Below are positions 19,365 through 29,105 of a DNA stretch of 64,000 nucleotides, piece after piece (within the stretch, counting starts at the first letter, position 1; each line of letters begins with the position of its first letter). The translations under genes and the position numbers were made by a program. Source of the DNA: Bifidobacteriaceae bacterium UBA2724 (GTDB lineage: Bacteria > Actinomycetota > Actinomycetes > Actinomycetales > Bifidobacteriaceae); contig DEKK01000005.1 of assembly GCA_002353815.1 (NCBI GenBank), positions 1 to 64,000 on the forward strand, in the 5' to 3' direction. Under the pieces are notes generated by a model. That model had not been told where the DNA came from. It searched no databases and saw nothing but the letters and a program-made list of their open reading frames with translations.

Positions 19365-20177
19365 CTAATCAGCGGAATCCACAGCGCCGGCGGACTGGTC
19401 GGCATCCGCAGAATAAGCTGCACTAGCTGAATCGTCAGAATCTATGACGGAAGGCTGCGCCGCATCCACAGAATCCGAACCAGTGGCTTCCACAGAACCC
19501 GCGGCAACCATGGAATACACAGCGTCGGCAGGCTGCGCGGCATCTGCGGAATCGGACTGCACGGTCCCCAATATCACGTCGAGCAGCGCCAGGACCTGGG
19601 CGAAATACTGCTGCGTCACCTGACCGGTGACCGTCGCGTTCAATGCCGCGTAGACGAGCCCCCTGACCGCCTCGGACACGTCGTAGCGCAACGAGTCCAG
19701 GAACTCCCAGTCGGCGAATTCATAAACGCTGCTGAGGTTCTTCCATGAACCCATGTAATCGATCTTCGGCGGGTAGACGGCTCCGGAGGTGAAAGCGACG
19801 ACCGGGCGCGAAAACTGGACGTGGGCGGAACCGCCTTCCTGCACCTGTCCGACCCCTTTGCCGCCATTGCCCGAATTGGACTGAGCTGGGCTTCCACTCG
19901 TCACCTGACTCGCAAGATCTTCGTCCAGCTGATCGGTCTCTGACGTCAAAGTGTTCAACATACCAAGCAAATCCTGAATTTTGTCCGCGTATTTGTCCTT
20001 CTTACTGTTGAACTTGTCATTGAAGTTATTCAGCGCCTCGATGATCTTGGCGGCGCCGACGTTGTATTCGCACGCATAATATGACTGGCTGTTCTTCAGA
20101 TCCATCTCACTTTTGAGATTGGTCAGGGTCTGGATGGTCGTATCCAAAGCGTTCTGGTCCACCGCGAAATCACTCAT
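19365..20177 (-). CDS. Small WXG-like protein with acidic Ala/Ser tail
   Basis: A 270-residue protein. The first 95 residues form a helical region (TIQTLTNLKSEM ... DKIQDLLGMLNTLTSETDQLDEDL) resembling WXG100-type secretion partners. A Gly/Ser linker and a hydrophobic/aromatic stretch (about 120-205) follow. The last 65 residues are a low-complexity Ala, Ser, Asp tail. There is no signal peptide, so export by the local type VII-like machinery is plausible but inferred. The start overlaps the preceding stop as ATGA, and AAGGAGCG lies upstream. Confidence 0.55.
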   Translation of the reverse strand: MSDFAVDQNALDTTIQTLTNLKSEMDLKNSQSYYACEYNVGAAKIIEALNNFNDKFNSKKDKYADKIQDLLGMLNTLTSETDQLDEDLASQVTSGSPAQSNSGNGGKGVGQVQEGGSAHVQFSRPVVAFTSGAVYPPKIDYMGSWKNLSSVYEFADWEFLDSLRYDVSEAVRGLVYAALNATVTGQVTQQYFAQVLALLDVILGTVQSDSADAAQPADAVYSMVAAGSVEATGSDSVDAAQPSVIDSDDSASAAYSADADQSAGAVDSAD

Positions 20178-21427
20178 TTCGCGCTCCTTTCCATAACGCC
20201 GTCACCGACGGCCTCTTCCCTCTTGTCCTTTTCTATTGCAAGCACGTCCTGCCCGATGCGCGCATAAGCATCGATGTCTTGCATAGCCAGCGCCAGGGCC
20301 AGTTCCCTGCACCGGGACGAGACGGGGACACGGTTCACCATGACGGATGCCATGTTGAAGAACGCATTCCTGATGGCGCCGACTTTCTCGACGTCCGGGG
20401 TATACTGGGCGTTTTCCGAAACGATGTCCAGCTGCCTCTGGATGAACAACGCGGGCAGCGGAATGATGGATTCGGTCTTCTCCACGCACAGTTTGCAATA
20501 TTCGAGGACCGCCCTCACCGCGTCGAGGGCATCCGCGTCCCCCGATTCCGCGCCGTGCACCAAGGCATCGGCGGCGTATGTGCCGATGAGCCCGCACACA
20601 ACCCGCAGGTCGTTGTACGTCACCAGCGCAGTGCTTGAATCGGAGCCATCACCCGTCCCCTGTGCGTCGCCGATCGCCTTGGTCAGGGTATCCAGCCTGA
20701 CCAATGCCCGGTCCGTGTCGAGCAGATACTGGTCGGTCGCGAAACGCAGCGGCGTGAGATCCGCAAGGGTCAGCAGATGCGTACCTTCGGCGTCGTCGCC
20801 ATCCGCCGGCATGTCGGACGCGGAATCCATGGAGTTGGGGATTTCGGATTCGAGATCGCCGAAAGACACCGTGGGTTCCAAGGCTTCGGCGAAGAAGCCG
20901 TCATCCAGAGAGTCGGCGGTCGTCTTGTCATCCGTGTCCCAGAAATCCGACAGCGGGTACATGACCTTGAGGGCCTCGGCGTTCCGGTTCTGCAACAGCA
21001 ACGAGGCCGTCATGCGGTTGTCGATGCCGTCGTCGCCATATTTGAGAATCCAGGTGGCGCACAGATACGCAAACTGCGAATTCCTGCCATCGACGCCGCC
21101 ATCGAGGATGAAGTCCCCCGCGGGGATCATGCCATCGTCGTCCTTGAGGGGCTTGATGGCGCTGGCGCACCACAGCTGGAAGCCGTTCTCTTCGATGGCA
21201 TCGGCGAAACCGCTGCACAGGTCCGCCGCGTCGTCCCAGGATTCCCTCGTCCTAAAGTCCAAAGCCCCGCACAGCGAATCGCTCACCGCGTTGTATCCGA
21301 ACACCTCGCGGGTCTGCCTTTCGGCATCCTTGCAGGCATCGTCGTTATCAAGCGCAACGGTGCGGTACGCATCGCAAACACTGCGCAGATCCGCGAGCAG
21401 CGCATCTTGATCAATGCTGATATTCAT
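20174..21427 (-). CDS. Unknown locus protein, 417 residues
   Basis: A mainly helical, acidic, soluble protein without recognised domains. It begins MNISIDQDALLADLRSV; the start at 21427 is preceded by GAGG 8-10 bp upstream and follows the large substrate gene by only 16 bp. Four-base overlap with the next gene suggests translational coupling. Several Cys residues and Asp-rich blocks (SDMPADGDDAEG) are visible. Tight placement between two putative substrates suggests a chaperone or adaptor, but this is inference. Confidence 0.6.
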   Translation of the reverse strand: MNISIDQDALLADLRSVCDAYRTVALDNDDACKDAERQTREVFGYNAVSDSLCGALDFRTRESWDDAADLCSGFADAIEENGFQLWCASAIKPLKDDDGMIPAGDFILDGGVDGRNSQFAYLCATWILKYGDDGIDNRMTASLLLQNRNAEALKVMYPLSDFWDTDDKTTADSLDDGFFAEALEPTVSFGDLESEIPNSMDSASDMPADGDDAEGTHLLTLADLTPLRFATDQYLLDTDRALVRLDTLTKAIGDAQGTGDGSDSSTALVTYNDLRVVCGLIGTYAADALVHGAESGDADALDAVRAVLEYCKLCVEKTESIIPLPALFIQRQLDIVSENAQYTPDVEKVGAIRNAFFNMASVMVNRVPVSSRCRELALALAMQDIDAYARIGQDVLAIEKDKREEAVGDGVMERSAK

Positions 21428-21443
21428 TTCACAACCTCGCTCA

Positions 21444-22955
21444 TCACCGCTTATCGAAGAACTCATCGTAGCTAGTCGCGATCTTTCCCACTCCCGAGTA
21501 AATCGAAAGGATTTTGTCGGCCTTCACTCTCGTGCTTGTGTGTGGATCGGAGCTGTCAGCAAGCGTTTTCGCTGTCTTTATTCCGGCATCCGTTCCCTTG
21601 ATTGCTACATCGACGCCAATGCGCCACGCAGATAGTTTCTTGCCTGCTTCAAAATATCCGAGTTGAAATTCCCTGTTCAAACCAAGCAGCACCCCATTGT
21701 CATTCTCCAACCCGACCTTGATCTTCGAGGCAAAATCGATAATAGGATCCTTGCCGACCAAGAATTGCCGTGCATCTTTGAGACCTTCGCCGCGGAACAA
21801 TTCCTTCATGCCACTGCGAAATCCCTGTTTGAAGGAGTTCACTACTCCTCTTCCATTGGTAGCGACACTCTTGACAGCTTTCGAAGCGCCCCCCCAACGC
21901 ATCCCGCGAGCAGCAAGAAGCCCTTCATAATTTATTTTTTCCACGGCACCATCCTTCGCCTTTTTCCAAGTTCCAGTCCAAACTTTGGTGTCCTTCAACT
22001 TGGAGACAGTAGCTGCTTCCTTTGTGCCGGCTTTCATCAATCGGAAAGCGCCTGCCGCGTCTACGAAACTGGCCGCGACTCCAATGCCGGAGATAATCAG
22101 ATCTCCCGGGGATTCATTGCCGTGCGCGTACTGGACGACGTCGTTCATCAGGAAAGATGTCAGAGTCAAGCCGAATGCAAGGAGGGTAATCGGGCCACCG
22201 CCGACGAACAAGGCAACGAAACCGACCACGATCGATGCCTTCTCAACCCAGGCAGCAACCCTGCGCCATGTCGAGGAATAGGTGAAATCCCAAAAACTGC
22301 TCGGAATGTAATCATCCGTTGCGTGATCGATGCGGGAGGCGACTTCCTTGGCGTCGTCGTTGTAATCATTGATGACCTTCTGCAGAGCGTCCTCTTCGTC
22401 CTGGACGCTCTGGGCCATGCCGTCATAAACATGCTGGACATATTCGGCATGGCTTTGGGCATTATTGGCGGCGCTCTGCGCGGACTGGATCTGAGCCTGG
22501 GTCGAGTCAAGCTGATTGTTCACGCTCTGGACATTCTGGCTCTTGAGCTGCGAGTCGGTCCACGCCGGTTGAACCGTCTGCGAATAATAATTGTCAGCGG
22601 CCTTTTTCGCATTCTTGTAATTGTCAATGTGCGTCTTGGCGTCATTGATGTGATTTTGGAGCAACGGCTGCCAATAAATCAAGGCATTGCTCACAACGTC
22701 AGCGGAAGACCCGAAATTGGTCAGATCCGTTGCGAGGTCCTTGGCTTTGTCGCCGAAAGCAGAGGTCCACTTGCCCTCGAAACCATCATTGCCATCACCA
22801 ACGATTCTGTTGATGGTGTCTGCCATCTGCCAAAAATCCTCGGCCAGGTTCTTGTAATTCTTTTGGAGATTCTCGTTGCCAACGACATCTCCGGGAATCT
22901 GATTGGTTTTGAATTTGGTCGCACCCCAATCGAAATTCTGTGCATTCGTACTCAT
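21444..22955 (-). CDS. Large WXG/LXG-like putative type VII substrate 1
   Basis: A 503-residue protein paralogous to that at 11902-13377. The N-terminal 90 residues contain the shared QIPGDVVGN, QMADTINRI and GFEGKWTSAFGDKAKDLATDL stretch. A Gln/Ala/Asn-rich coiled coil runs about 110-195. DDYIPSSFWDFTYSSTWRRVAAW and a hydrophobic Gly-rich block follow. The C-terminus is basic, then divergent from its paralog. No signal peptide is present. It overlaps the upstream 216-residue gene by four bases. The architecture (helical secretion domain, coiled coil, hydrophobic segment, variable end) is that of polymorphic type VII effectors, though no enzymatic toxin motif was recognised. Confidence 0.65.
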   Translation of the reverse strand: MSTNAQNFDWGATKFKTNQIPGDVVGNENLQKNYKNLAEDFWQMADTINRIVGDGNDGFEGKWTSAFGDKAKDLATDLTNFGSSADVVSNALIYWQPLLQNHINDAKTHIDNYKNAKKAADNYYSQTVQPAWTDSQLKSQNVQSVNNQLDSTQAQIQSAQSAANNAQSHAEYVQHVYDGMAQSVQDEEDALQKVINDYNDDAKEVASRIDHATDDYIPSSFWDFTYSSTWRRVAAWVEKASIVVGFVALFVGGGPITLLAFGLTLTSFLMNDVVQYAHGNESPGDLIISGIGVAASFVDAAGAFRLMKAGTKEAATVSKLKDTKVWTGTWKKAKDGAVEKINYEGLLAARGMRWGGASKAVKSVATNGRGVVNSFKQGFRSGMKELFRGEGLKDARQFLVGKDPIIDFASKIKVGLENDNGVLLGLNREFQLGYFEAGKKLSAWRIGVDVAIKGTDAGIKTAKTLADSSDPHTSTRVKADKILSIYSGVGKIATSYDEFFDKR

Positions 22956-23602
22956 TTCTCTGCCCTTTCATTTGTGTCGTCATCGTTCGAAGTCTCTGCT
23001 TTCACGGCAATCGTTGCCGTCATGGCATCGAAGAATTTGAAAATCTCCTGAGCCATTTCGATCTGAGGCGTAATGCCGGTCGCGACCAGAACGCCATTGG
23101 GATATGGAAGAAAAGTGCGCAGCATTGCAATCTTGACCTCGCCGGAATCGCCAGCGGGCTCAGACAGGATGGAGGCGACACGCACGCCCTTGCCCATGGC
23201 GGGGACTTCCACCTGGCTCAGCTCGAAGACCTCACCGTCCTTGAGGTCGCGCTCGGCCTTCTCATTGATCATGTTTTGCGCAATCTCGTTCAGATCCGCC
23301 GCCTCATCCCCGCCTGCGGCAGCATGGGGCAGGAACGCAATCATGAATGTCGCGTTGAGGTTGAGATTGTCATACGTTTCCGGCGTCGTGGTGATGGCGT
23401 AACGGATGCCGCCATTCCACGCCTGGTCAATCATGGCGCCCATCTCGGCTTCCATCCGCGGGATGATGAGGTCGGCATGCGCCACGGTGCCGCGCATCTT
23501 GCCAAGCGCTTCATGCAGCTGCTTCTTGCGTTTGACGGGCTCCATCTCCAGCTCGACCCATCCCTTGGGCGGACGAAAATAAAGCGAATACTCCGTTGTC
23601 AT
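22952..23602 (-). CDS. Putative secretion chaperone, 216 residues
   Basis: A soluble alpha/beta protein beginning MTTEYSLYFRPPKGW. The C-terminal pattern (PYPNGVLVATGITPQIEMAQEIFKFFDAMTATI, here quoted as segments PYPNGVLVATG and EIFKFFDAMTATI) resembles a Mog1/LpqN-like fold, which is a weak impression. It overlaps by four bases both the FHA gene upstream and substrate 1 downstream, so it is firmly within the operon. A chaperone role for substrate 1, analogous to EspG or Mog1-like immunity proteins, is inferred from placement. Confidence 0.5.
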   Translation of the reverse strand: MTTEYSLYFRPPKGWVELEMEPVKRKKQLHEALGKMRGTVAHADLIIPRMEAEMGAMIDQAWNGGIRYAITTTPETYDNLNLNATFMIAFLPHAAAGGDEAADLNEIAQNMINEKAERDLKDGEVFELSQVEVPAMGKGVRVASILSEPAGDSGEVKIAMLRTFLPYPNGVLVATGITPQIEMAQEIFKFFDAMTATIAVKAETSNDDDTNERAEK

Positions 23603-24438
23603 GACTGTTGCACCTGTTCCTTTCCATTGTTTCCGCGAGCATCGCCGCGCGTCACCGGCTGGCTCGGCGGCATGGCATCCGCCCGCGCCACCACGGCGCT
23701 CGCCTCTCCCAGACGGATGGAATCGCCAAGCATCACCGAAACACGCTGACGGGGCTCCAGCTGTGTCGAGGTCCCGTTGTGAATCAGCCACGTGCCGTTG
23801 GACGATCCCAAATCCATGATCCACGTGCGTCCCATCGGCGTGGATCCAAACTCAAAATGACGACGCGATATCTGGTGCGTGTCGTCCTTCAGCACCACGA
23901 ACGCCTCATACCCATCGTCGGGTTGGGGCGCGCGGCGCCCGACGAGCGTGCGCTGGGAGAACGGTGCATGCTGTCCATCTGAGAAACGGAGCTCGAGCCG
24001 GGCGACGTCCGGAACCACGGCCGGCTGCGTCGAAGCGGCGGAATCCACCGAGGACGAGACAGACCCCTCGGATGCGATGCCGCCGAAAGCAGCGCCCTCG
24101 CCGGAAGCTGCAGAGGACCCGGACCGTGCGGGGAAAACCGTGGGGGTGTTGCCTCCGACGGGCGCGTCCGCGCCGGTCAGTGTCCCAGTGGCGCCGCCGG
24201 TCGTGGCCCCAGTGGTGCCGCCGGTCGTGCCATCCGTGGCACCGTTGGCGGCGCCCCGCGGAACCGCGTCATCCCCCGCCGGCAGCGGATTCGCCGCGAT
24301 GTGCGACGAAATGTCGGTCAGGTTCAGTGCCTCGCTGGCCCACGGTTCGAAAGTCGCGGGCAGGAACGGCATCTCGAGCACCGCCGAGCCGTGTTTCAAA
24401 TTCTTCGGCACCACGGCGGCCTTCTTCTTTCCGAACAT
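23599..24438 (-). CDS. FHA-domain protein
   Basis: A 279-residue protein with a C-terminal forkhead-associated domain that binds phosphothreonine. The signature RTLVGRRAP, ISRRHFEF and DLGSSNGTWL falls in about residues 165-225. Residues 60-100 are a Gly/Thr/Ala low-complexity linker with repeated GTTGG/GATTGGATG. The start overlaps the stop of the EccC gene by one base, so the two proteins are probably made together. It is the likely reader for phosphorylated targets of the kinase at 36038-37747, in particular the membrane protein at 35049-36041; this link is inference. Confidence 0.85.
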   Translation of the reverse strand: MFGKKKAAVVPKNLKHGSAVLEMPFLPATFEPWASEALNLTDISSHIAANPLPAGDDAVPRGAANGATDGTTGGTTGATTGGATGTLTGADAPVGGNTPTVFPARSGSSAASGEGAAFGGIASEGSVSSSVDSAASTQPAVVPDVARLELRFSDGQHAPFSQRTLVGRRAPQPDDGYEAFVVLKDDTHQISRRHFEFGSTPMGRTWIMDLGSSNGTWLIHNGTSTQLEPRQRVSVMLGDSIRLGEASAVVARADAMPPSQPVTRGDARGNNGKEQVQQS

Positions 24439-27400
24439 CAGAGCGCACCTCCCATCGGGAGCGAAGCGAAGGCGTTCTTCGCCACGGCCGACGATTCGTC
24501 CTCGGCCACCTGGAGAGCGCCGTTGAACCCGGCGATGTTGACGAAACCGCGGCCGACGGGGAGCTTGGTCTTGACCTGCTGCGGCCGCAGACGCATGCTG
24601 ATGAGCGTACCGTCGGCGGTGTCGTCAGGGCGCAGGACTATGCCATAGCCCTTCTTGCGCAGCTCGCCTATCCATGTGCCGAATTCGCCTCGGTCCCCCA
24701 CACCCAGGCCCACGACAAGGCACGGGTTGGCGGACGGGTCGTCCTCGGCCAGCAGCTGGGCGATGAGGTCCTTGCACGGGGCCTTGCCGAAATACGAGCA
24801 ATCGTCGAGGATGATGAGATTGTCGGGGTCCTTCATGAAGGGCTCCATGATCTCCATCGTCATGTCTTCCGGCTGGCGGAACACGTGGTCGACGCCGGGC
24901 AAATCGCGCAGCCCCAGCAGCGCGGTGCTGCGAGGCCGGGCACCGACGACCATGTGCATCCCGCGCTGCGACGCCTCGCGGGCGATGAGCGCGAGCGCGT
25001 TCGTCTTGCCGCTCCGCGAGGTGCCGTAGATGGGCAGGCACGACATGGCGCGGGGGTTAAGCCACAGGGTCTCGTTGTCTTCGCCGTACCAGCCGAAGGG
25101 GATGCATCCCACGTGCAACGCCGCGTCGTCGTCGCGGATGGCGTCGTGCATCTGCTTCATCGACAGCTCCTGCGGCAGCTCGGCGACGACGAACGGCGCA
25201 TTCCGGGGGCTGAGGTTCCTGTCGCGCCCGTCGCGCAGCCTCTGGCCTTCTGCGCGGATCAGCTCCATCTGTTTCTGCCCGTCGGCCTCGCCGCCGATCA
25301 GCGCGACCTGGAATTCCGCGGTGTCGCCGGAACGGTAGCCGCGGCCATCGGGGATCTTGTCGGGTACGTCGCGCGACGACATGCCAACCAGCATGTAGTC
25401 GGTTTTGTCGACGAGCCTCAGCAACACCTTGCATTCGGCGAAACTTTGCATGCGGCCGGAGCGGAGCGCCGAATCGCCGGTGACGATGAAATGCAGGCCG
25501 ACCGACGTGCCTTCGCGCATCAGCACCTGCAGACGGTCGATAAGTGAGCCGCCGTCGTAATTCGACAGCTCGGCCATGTATCCGTCCCACGAATCGAGGA
25601 AGACAAGCACATGCGCCAGACGTCGGTCTTCCGGCACGGACTTGTTGTATTCCCCGAGGCTTCCGAAGCCACCCGCGGAGAAAGTCGCCGCCCTCTCGGC
25701 CCGCAGCAGCTCCAGCTTGTGGATCAGGTGCGTCACCTTGTCGGCCTGGGTGCGGGGAACCACGTTACCCACGTTCGGAAGGGCGACGAGTGATGCGATG
25801 GCGCCGCCGCCTGCGTCGATGCACTGGATCTGCAACTCGGCGGGGGAATACAGCCGCGAGGCGGAGAACGCCATCGTGCGCAGCAGCGTGGATTTGCCGC
25901 TGCGCGCCGACCCGATGATGAACATGTTGCCGGTGGATGCGGCGTCGAACGAAATCGGGATCTGCATCTGTTGCTTCGGGAAGTCCCCCAGCCCGAACGG
26001 AATCACCACGTGGTCCTGCCTATCGAACTTGAGAGAGTCCAGCGGCAGCTCCGTGTCGAGGGCGGGAAGCCACGGCTTGCGCTGCTCTGGGATGCCGACC
26101 AGCTTGGTCGCGTCGTTGATGGCGTCCACGAGCACCTTCAGGTCGGTCACGTCCACGTCGCCCTTGGACTTCTTGGATTCCGGGCGCTGCGGGGTCGGCT
26201 TGCCCAGGTCATCGAAGCCGATGGCATGGGCGAAGGGACGCACCACGGCCTGGGCCTTGTTTTTCTTCGGGTCGATGTAGCGGCCGCCGACGCGGGCCGA
26301 CTGGAATGGGATGAGCGAATTGGACCCGAGGCGCACCACGGCCCTGCCCGGCGTGGACTTGCTGATCAGCGCCGCGTCCTTCGCGTCGATGACGTCCTGG
26401 CTTTCCGATGCGTCGGTCATGCGCAGCGCGATGCGCAGATTCGTGTTCGCGCGAATCTCGGGCGACACCACGCCCGCCGGCCTTTGTGTGGCGAGCAGCA
26501 GATGGATGCCGAGCGAACGGCCCCTCTGCGCGATGTTGACGAGACCTTTGACGAAGTCGGGCAGCTCGCGCACCAGCGACGCGAACTCATCGATGACGAT
26601 GAGCAGGCGCGGCAACGGGGCGATCGACGGGTTCTTGGCCCGCATGTCGGAATAATCCTCGATGTCCTTGGCGCCGACCTTCGACAGGACGTGCTCGCGG
26701 TGGGTCAGCTCGGCGCCCAGGGAATCCAGCGCCCGCTTGACCAGATGGTTGTCGAGGTCGGTGACCATGCCCACGGTGTGCGGGAGCTTCACGCAATCCT
26801 TGAACGCGGCGCCGCCCTTGTAGTCCACGAGCACGAAGTTCATGGCGTCCGGGCGGTTCGCAACCGACAGCGACGCGACGAGCGACTGCAGGAGCTCGGA
26901 CTTGCCTGAGCCGGTGGTGCCGCCGACAAGGCCGTGGGGGCCGTCCCTGCGGATGTCCAGCCTGAACGGGCCGCTCACGGATTCGCCGATCATGCACGAC
27001 GTGGACTGCGGCGACATGTCCCAACGGGATGCGATCTCCTGCCCGGTGGGGGCGCGCAGGTTGAGCAGGTCGAGCAGGCGGCTTTGCGTCGGCACGCCGG
27101 AATCCTCGTTATTCGGGCTTCCGTCTTCGATGGGTGCCAGCGACCGCGCCACGATCTCGGCCCAGCGGTCGGGGATCACGTCCGCCATGATGTCGTAGAC
27201 GTCCTGCGCCACGTTGCTTCGAATCTGGACGTCGCTGCCTTCGGCGAGCACGACGGTCTGGCATTCCTCGGGCAGCTGCCTCATGTCTTCGGCGATGCAC
27301 AGCGAATAGATGCCGACGCCCGGCCCTTCCTGGAGCAGGCGCACCATGCCCGGCATGGAACGGAGCATCTGCGGGTGCTCGATGACCACGACGATACTGG

Positions 27401-28943
27401 ACCCGCTCCAGCGCTTCTGCACGCGCTCCTTGTTGTCGGCGACGCGCTGGTCGAGCAGGTTGACGAGCTCGGAGATGCGCAACGCGAGCTCCTCGGTGGT
27501 GGAACCGACGCAGCGGACCGTGCGTTGGCCGAAAAGCGGCTTGAAGTGCGGGATCCACTGCACGAACGACCAGTCGCATTTCCTCGTTCCCGTGTCTTTG
27601 CGCTGCGGGGCCAGCAGATACAGCGACAGATCGGAGCAGGAATGCAGCGCGGCGAGCTGGATGACCATCCACTGGGCCAGCGGATACAGCACGTCAGGCG
27701 ACCCTGAGCAACCGACGCATCGGGAATCGACGAGCGAAAACGTGACCGGGGAATGCTGCAGCTTCCACTTCTGCGTGCGTTCGAACTCCATCTTGCTGGG
27801 GTCCTGCAGCGTCACGAGGGAATCGATCTCGCCCGTGCCCACGCGCAGCCGCAGCCACGAATCGTCAGTGGGCCGGCGGTTCCACAGGCGGTCGGTCGGC
27901 TGCAGACATGCGTCGAACACCTGCGAGGGATCGGGGTATTCGCGGCGCATGTCCTCGGATTCGGCCTTGATGGCCTTGCCCACCTGTTCGTGGATGCGCG
28001 CGGTGGACTCTTTGAAACGCTTCATCTGAAGCTTGTACTGCTTCTGGCTGCTGTGGTTGCCGGTGATGTACGACGAGATCATCATGATCGGCGTCATCGC
28101 GGCGAACAGGCAGTAGCGGATGTTGTGCATCATGTAGACCATCAACGCCGCCATGAGGACCGGCAGCAGAATCGACATGATGGGCAGCGGCGCGCGCTGC
28201 GGCCTCTGCGGCTCACTCGGCAACGTGTAGCTTTTCTTCGTCGCATGGCTGCCGATTTTCGGAGGACGAGCGTATTTGAGCCCGTTGTCGGTGCGTTCCA
28301 TGACGACCCGGGAGCCATCGATCCCGGAAGTGACCGAAAGGATGCATTCGGGCAGCACAATCTCTTCGCCGAGCTTCAGCGCCCGGGGCGAGACAAGCTC
28401 GTCGTCGCCGATGAAGATGTCGGAATGCATCTCCGATTTCTTCTGCACGCGGAAGAGACGGCGCTTGAATCCCACGACGGTCTCGCGCACCTTGGGGATG
28501 ACGGTGACGTCCTCGGCCGATTTCACGTCGAGCATGAGATCGGCGAGCCGCGAATTCTTCGCAGGGTCGAGCACGTCGCTGAGTACGATGATCCCGGGCG
28601 TGATGTCGAAGACCTTGCCCGCGTCGGCACCGCCGATTATGCGCAGCTGCAGATCGTCGTTGGACCGCGGCGCGTGCACGAGCGGGTCGACAAGCCGCGT
28701 CGCCGCCTGCGCGTCGGACGCGATGGAGATCCATGAGCCTTCGTGGAGGCCGATGGCCTTGACGGTGTCTTCGGCCTTGGCCGGCTTCCCGTCGATGAGC
28801 ACGACGGGCGCCGAGCCGGCCTCTCCAGACATGTTCATCAGGGACGGAAGGACGCTGCCCAATGTGTCGGCGTCACGTGCCTCAAGGTATGTGGTGAAGC
28901 ACGCGTTGCTCGTGGCGCCGTTGACTGTGACAAGTCCCTTCAT
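24438..28943 (-). CDS. eccC: EccC/EssC-like FtsK/SpoIIIE secretion ATPase
   Basis: A protein of about 1501 residues, the motor of an ESX/type VII-like export system. The N-terminal 230 residues hold beta-rich segments reminiscent of FHA or ubiquitin-like modules. Two transmembrane helices lie at about 250-295. Three ATPase modules follow, with Walker A motifs GGTTGSGKSELL (about 676), GSARSGKSTLL (about 1016) and GTSRSGKTNAL (about 1311). The Walker B-type strands are LLIVIDEFASL, VLVFLDSWDGY and NLIILDDCS. The first Walker motif is canonical; Asp-Glu is lost in the other two. The start at 28943 is preferred over in-frame ATGs upstream, without a decisive ribosome binding site. It lies 160 bp downstream of the WXG100 gene, across a terminator-like hairpin. 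Confidence 0.92.
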   Translation of the reverse strand: MKGLVTVNGATSNACFTTYLEARDADTLGSVLPSLMNMSGEAGSAPVVLIDGKPAKAEDTVKAIGLHEGSWISIASDAQAATRLVDPLVHAPRSNDDLQLRIIGGADAGKVFDITPGIIVLSDVLDPAKNSRLADLMLDVKSAEDVTVIPKVRETVVGFKRRLFRVQKKSEMHSDIFIGDDELVSPRALKLGEEIVLPECILSVTSGIDGSRVVMERTDNGLKYARPPKIGSHATKKSYTLPSEPQRPQRAPLPIMSILLPVLMAALMVYMMHNIRYCLFAAMTPIMMISSYITGNHSSQKQYKLQMKRFKESTARIHEQVGKAIKAESEDMRREYPDPSQVFDACLQPTDRLWNRRPTDDSWLRLRVGTGEIDSLVTLQDPSKMEFERTQKWKLQHSPVTFSLVDSRCVGCSGSPDVLYPLAQWMVIQLAALHSCSDLSLYLLAPQRKDTGTRKCDWSFVQWIPHFKPLFGQRTVRCVGSTTEELALRISELVNLLDQRVADNKERVQKRWSGSSIVVVIEHPQMLRSMPGMVRLLQEGPGVGIYSLCIAEDMRQLPEECQTVVLAEGSDVQIRSNVAQDVYDIMADVIPDRWAEIVARSLAPIEDGSPNNEDSGVPTQSRLLDLLNLRAPTGQEIASRWDMSPQSTSCMIGESVSGPFRLDIRRDGPHGLVGGTTGSGKSELLQSLVASLSVANRPDAMNFVLVDYKGGAAFKDCVKLPHTVGMVTDLDNHLVKRALDSLGAELTHREHVLSKVGAKDIEDYSDMRAKNPSIAPLPRLLIVIDEFASLVRELPDFVKGLVNIAQRGRSLGIHLLLATQRPAGVVSPEIRANTNLRIALRMTDASESQDVIDAKDAALISKSTPGRAVVRLGSNSLIPFQSARVGGRYIDPKKNKAQAVVRPFAHAIGFDDLGKPTPQRPESKKSKGDVDVTDLKVLVDAINDATKLVGIPEQRKPWLPALDTELPLDSLKFDRQDHVVIPFGLGDFPKQQMQIPISFDAASTGNMFIIGSARSGKSTLLRTMAFSASRLYSPAELQIQCIDAGGGAIASLVALPNVGNVVPRTQADKVTHLIHKLELLRAERAATFSAGGFGSLGEYNKSVPEDRRLAHVLVFLDSWDGYMAELSNYDGGSLIDRLQVLMREGTSVGLHFIVTGDSALRSGRMQSFAECKVLLRLVDKTDYMLVGMSSRDVPDKIPDGRGYRSGDTAEFQVALIGGEADGQKQMELIRAEGQRLRDGRDRNLSPRNAPFVVAELPQELSMKQMHDAIRDDDAALHVGCIPFGWYGEDNETLWLNPRAMSCLPIYGTSRSGKTNALALIAREASQRGMHMVVGARPRSTALLGLRDLPGVDHVFRQPEDMTMEIMEPFMKDPDNLIILDDCSYFGKAPCKDLIAQLLAEDDPSANPCLVVGLGVGDRGEFGTWIGELRKKGYGIVLRPDDTADGTLISMRLRPQQVKTKLPVGRGFVNIAGFNGALQVAEDESSAVAKNAFASLPMGGAL

Positions 28944-29015
28944 GGAATGTTCCATCCCCTTGGTCTGGATTTCGTCCGCCCTGTGTCGAAGGACAGGGCG
29001 GGACAACGAATAATG

Positions 29016-29072
29016 AAAAACCGTTCATTCCCAAACCAGCTGCCATGGCGGCAAGTCTGATTTGGGAACGAA
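29016..29072 (-). terminator. Hairpin terminator/attenuator between WXG100 and eccC
   Basis: On the coding strand TTCGTTCCCAAA pairs with TTTGGGAATGAA (12 bp, one G-T wobble), with a smaller internal stem, and CGGTTTTTC follows. It lies after the WXG100 stop and before eccC. It is expected to end most transcripts after the WXG100 gene, giving more of the small protein than of the ATPase. Confidence 0.8.
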
Positions 29073-29105
29073 TCGAACGATTTTGACCGATTAGTCCGGC
29101 AGTGC

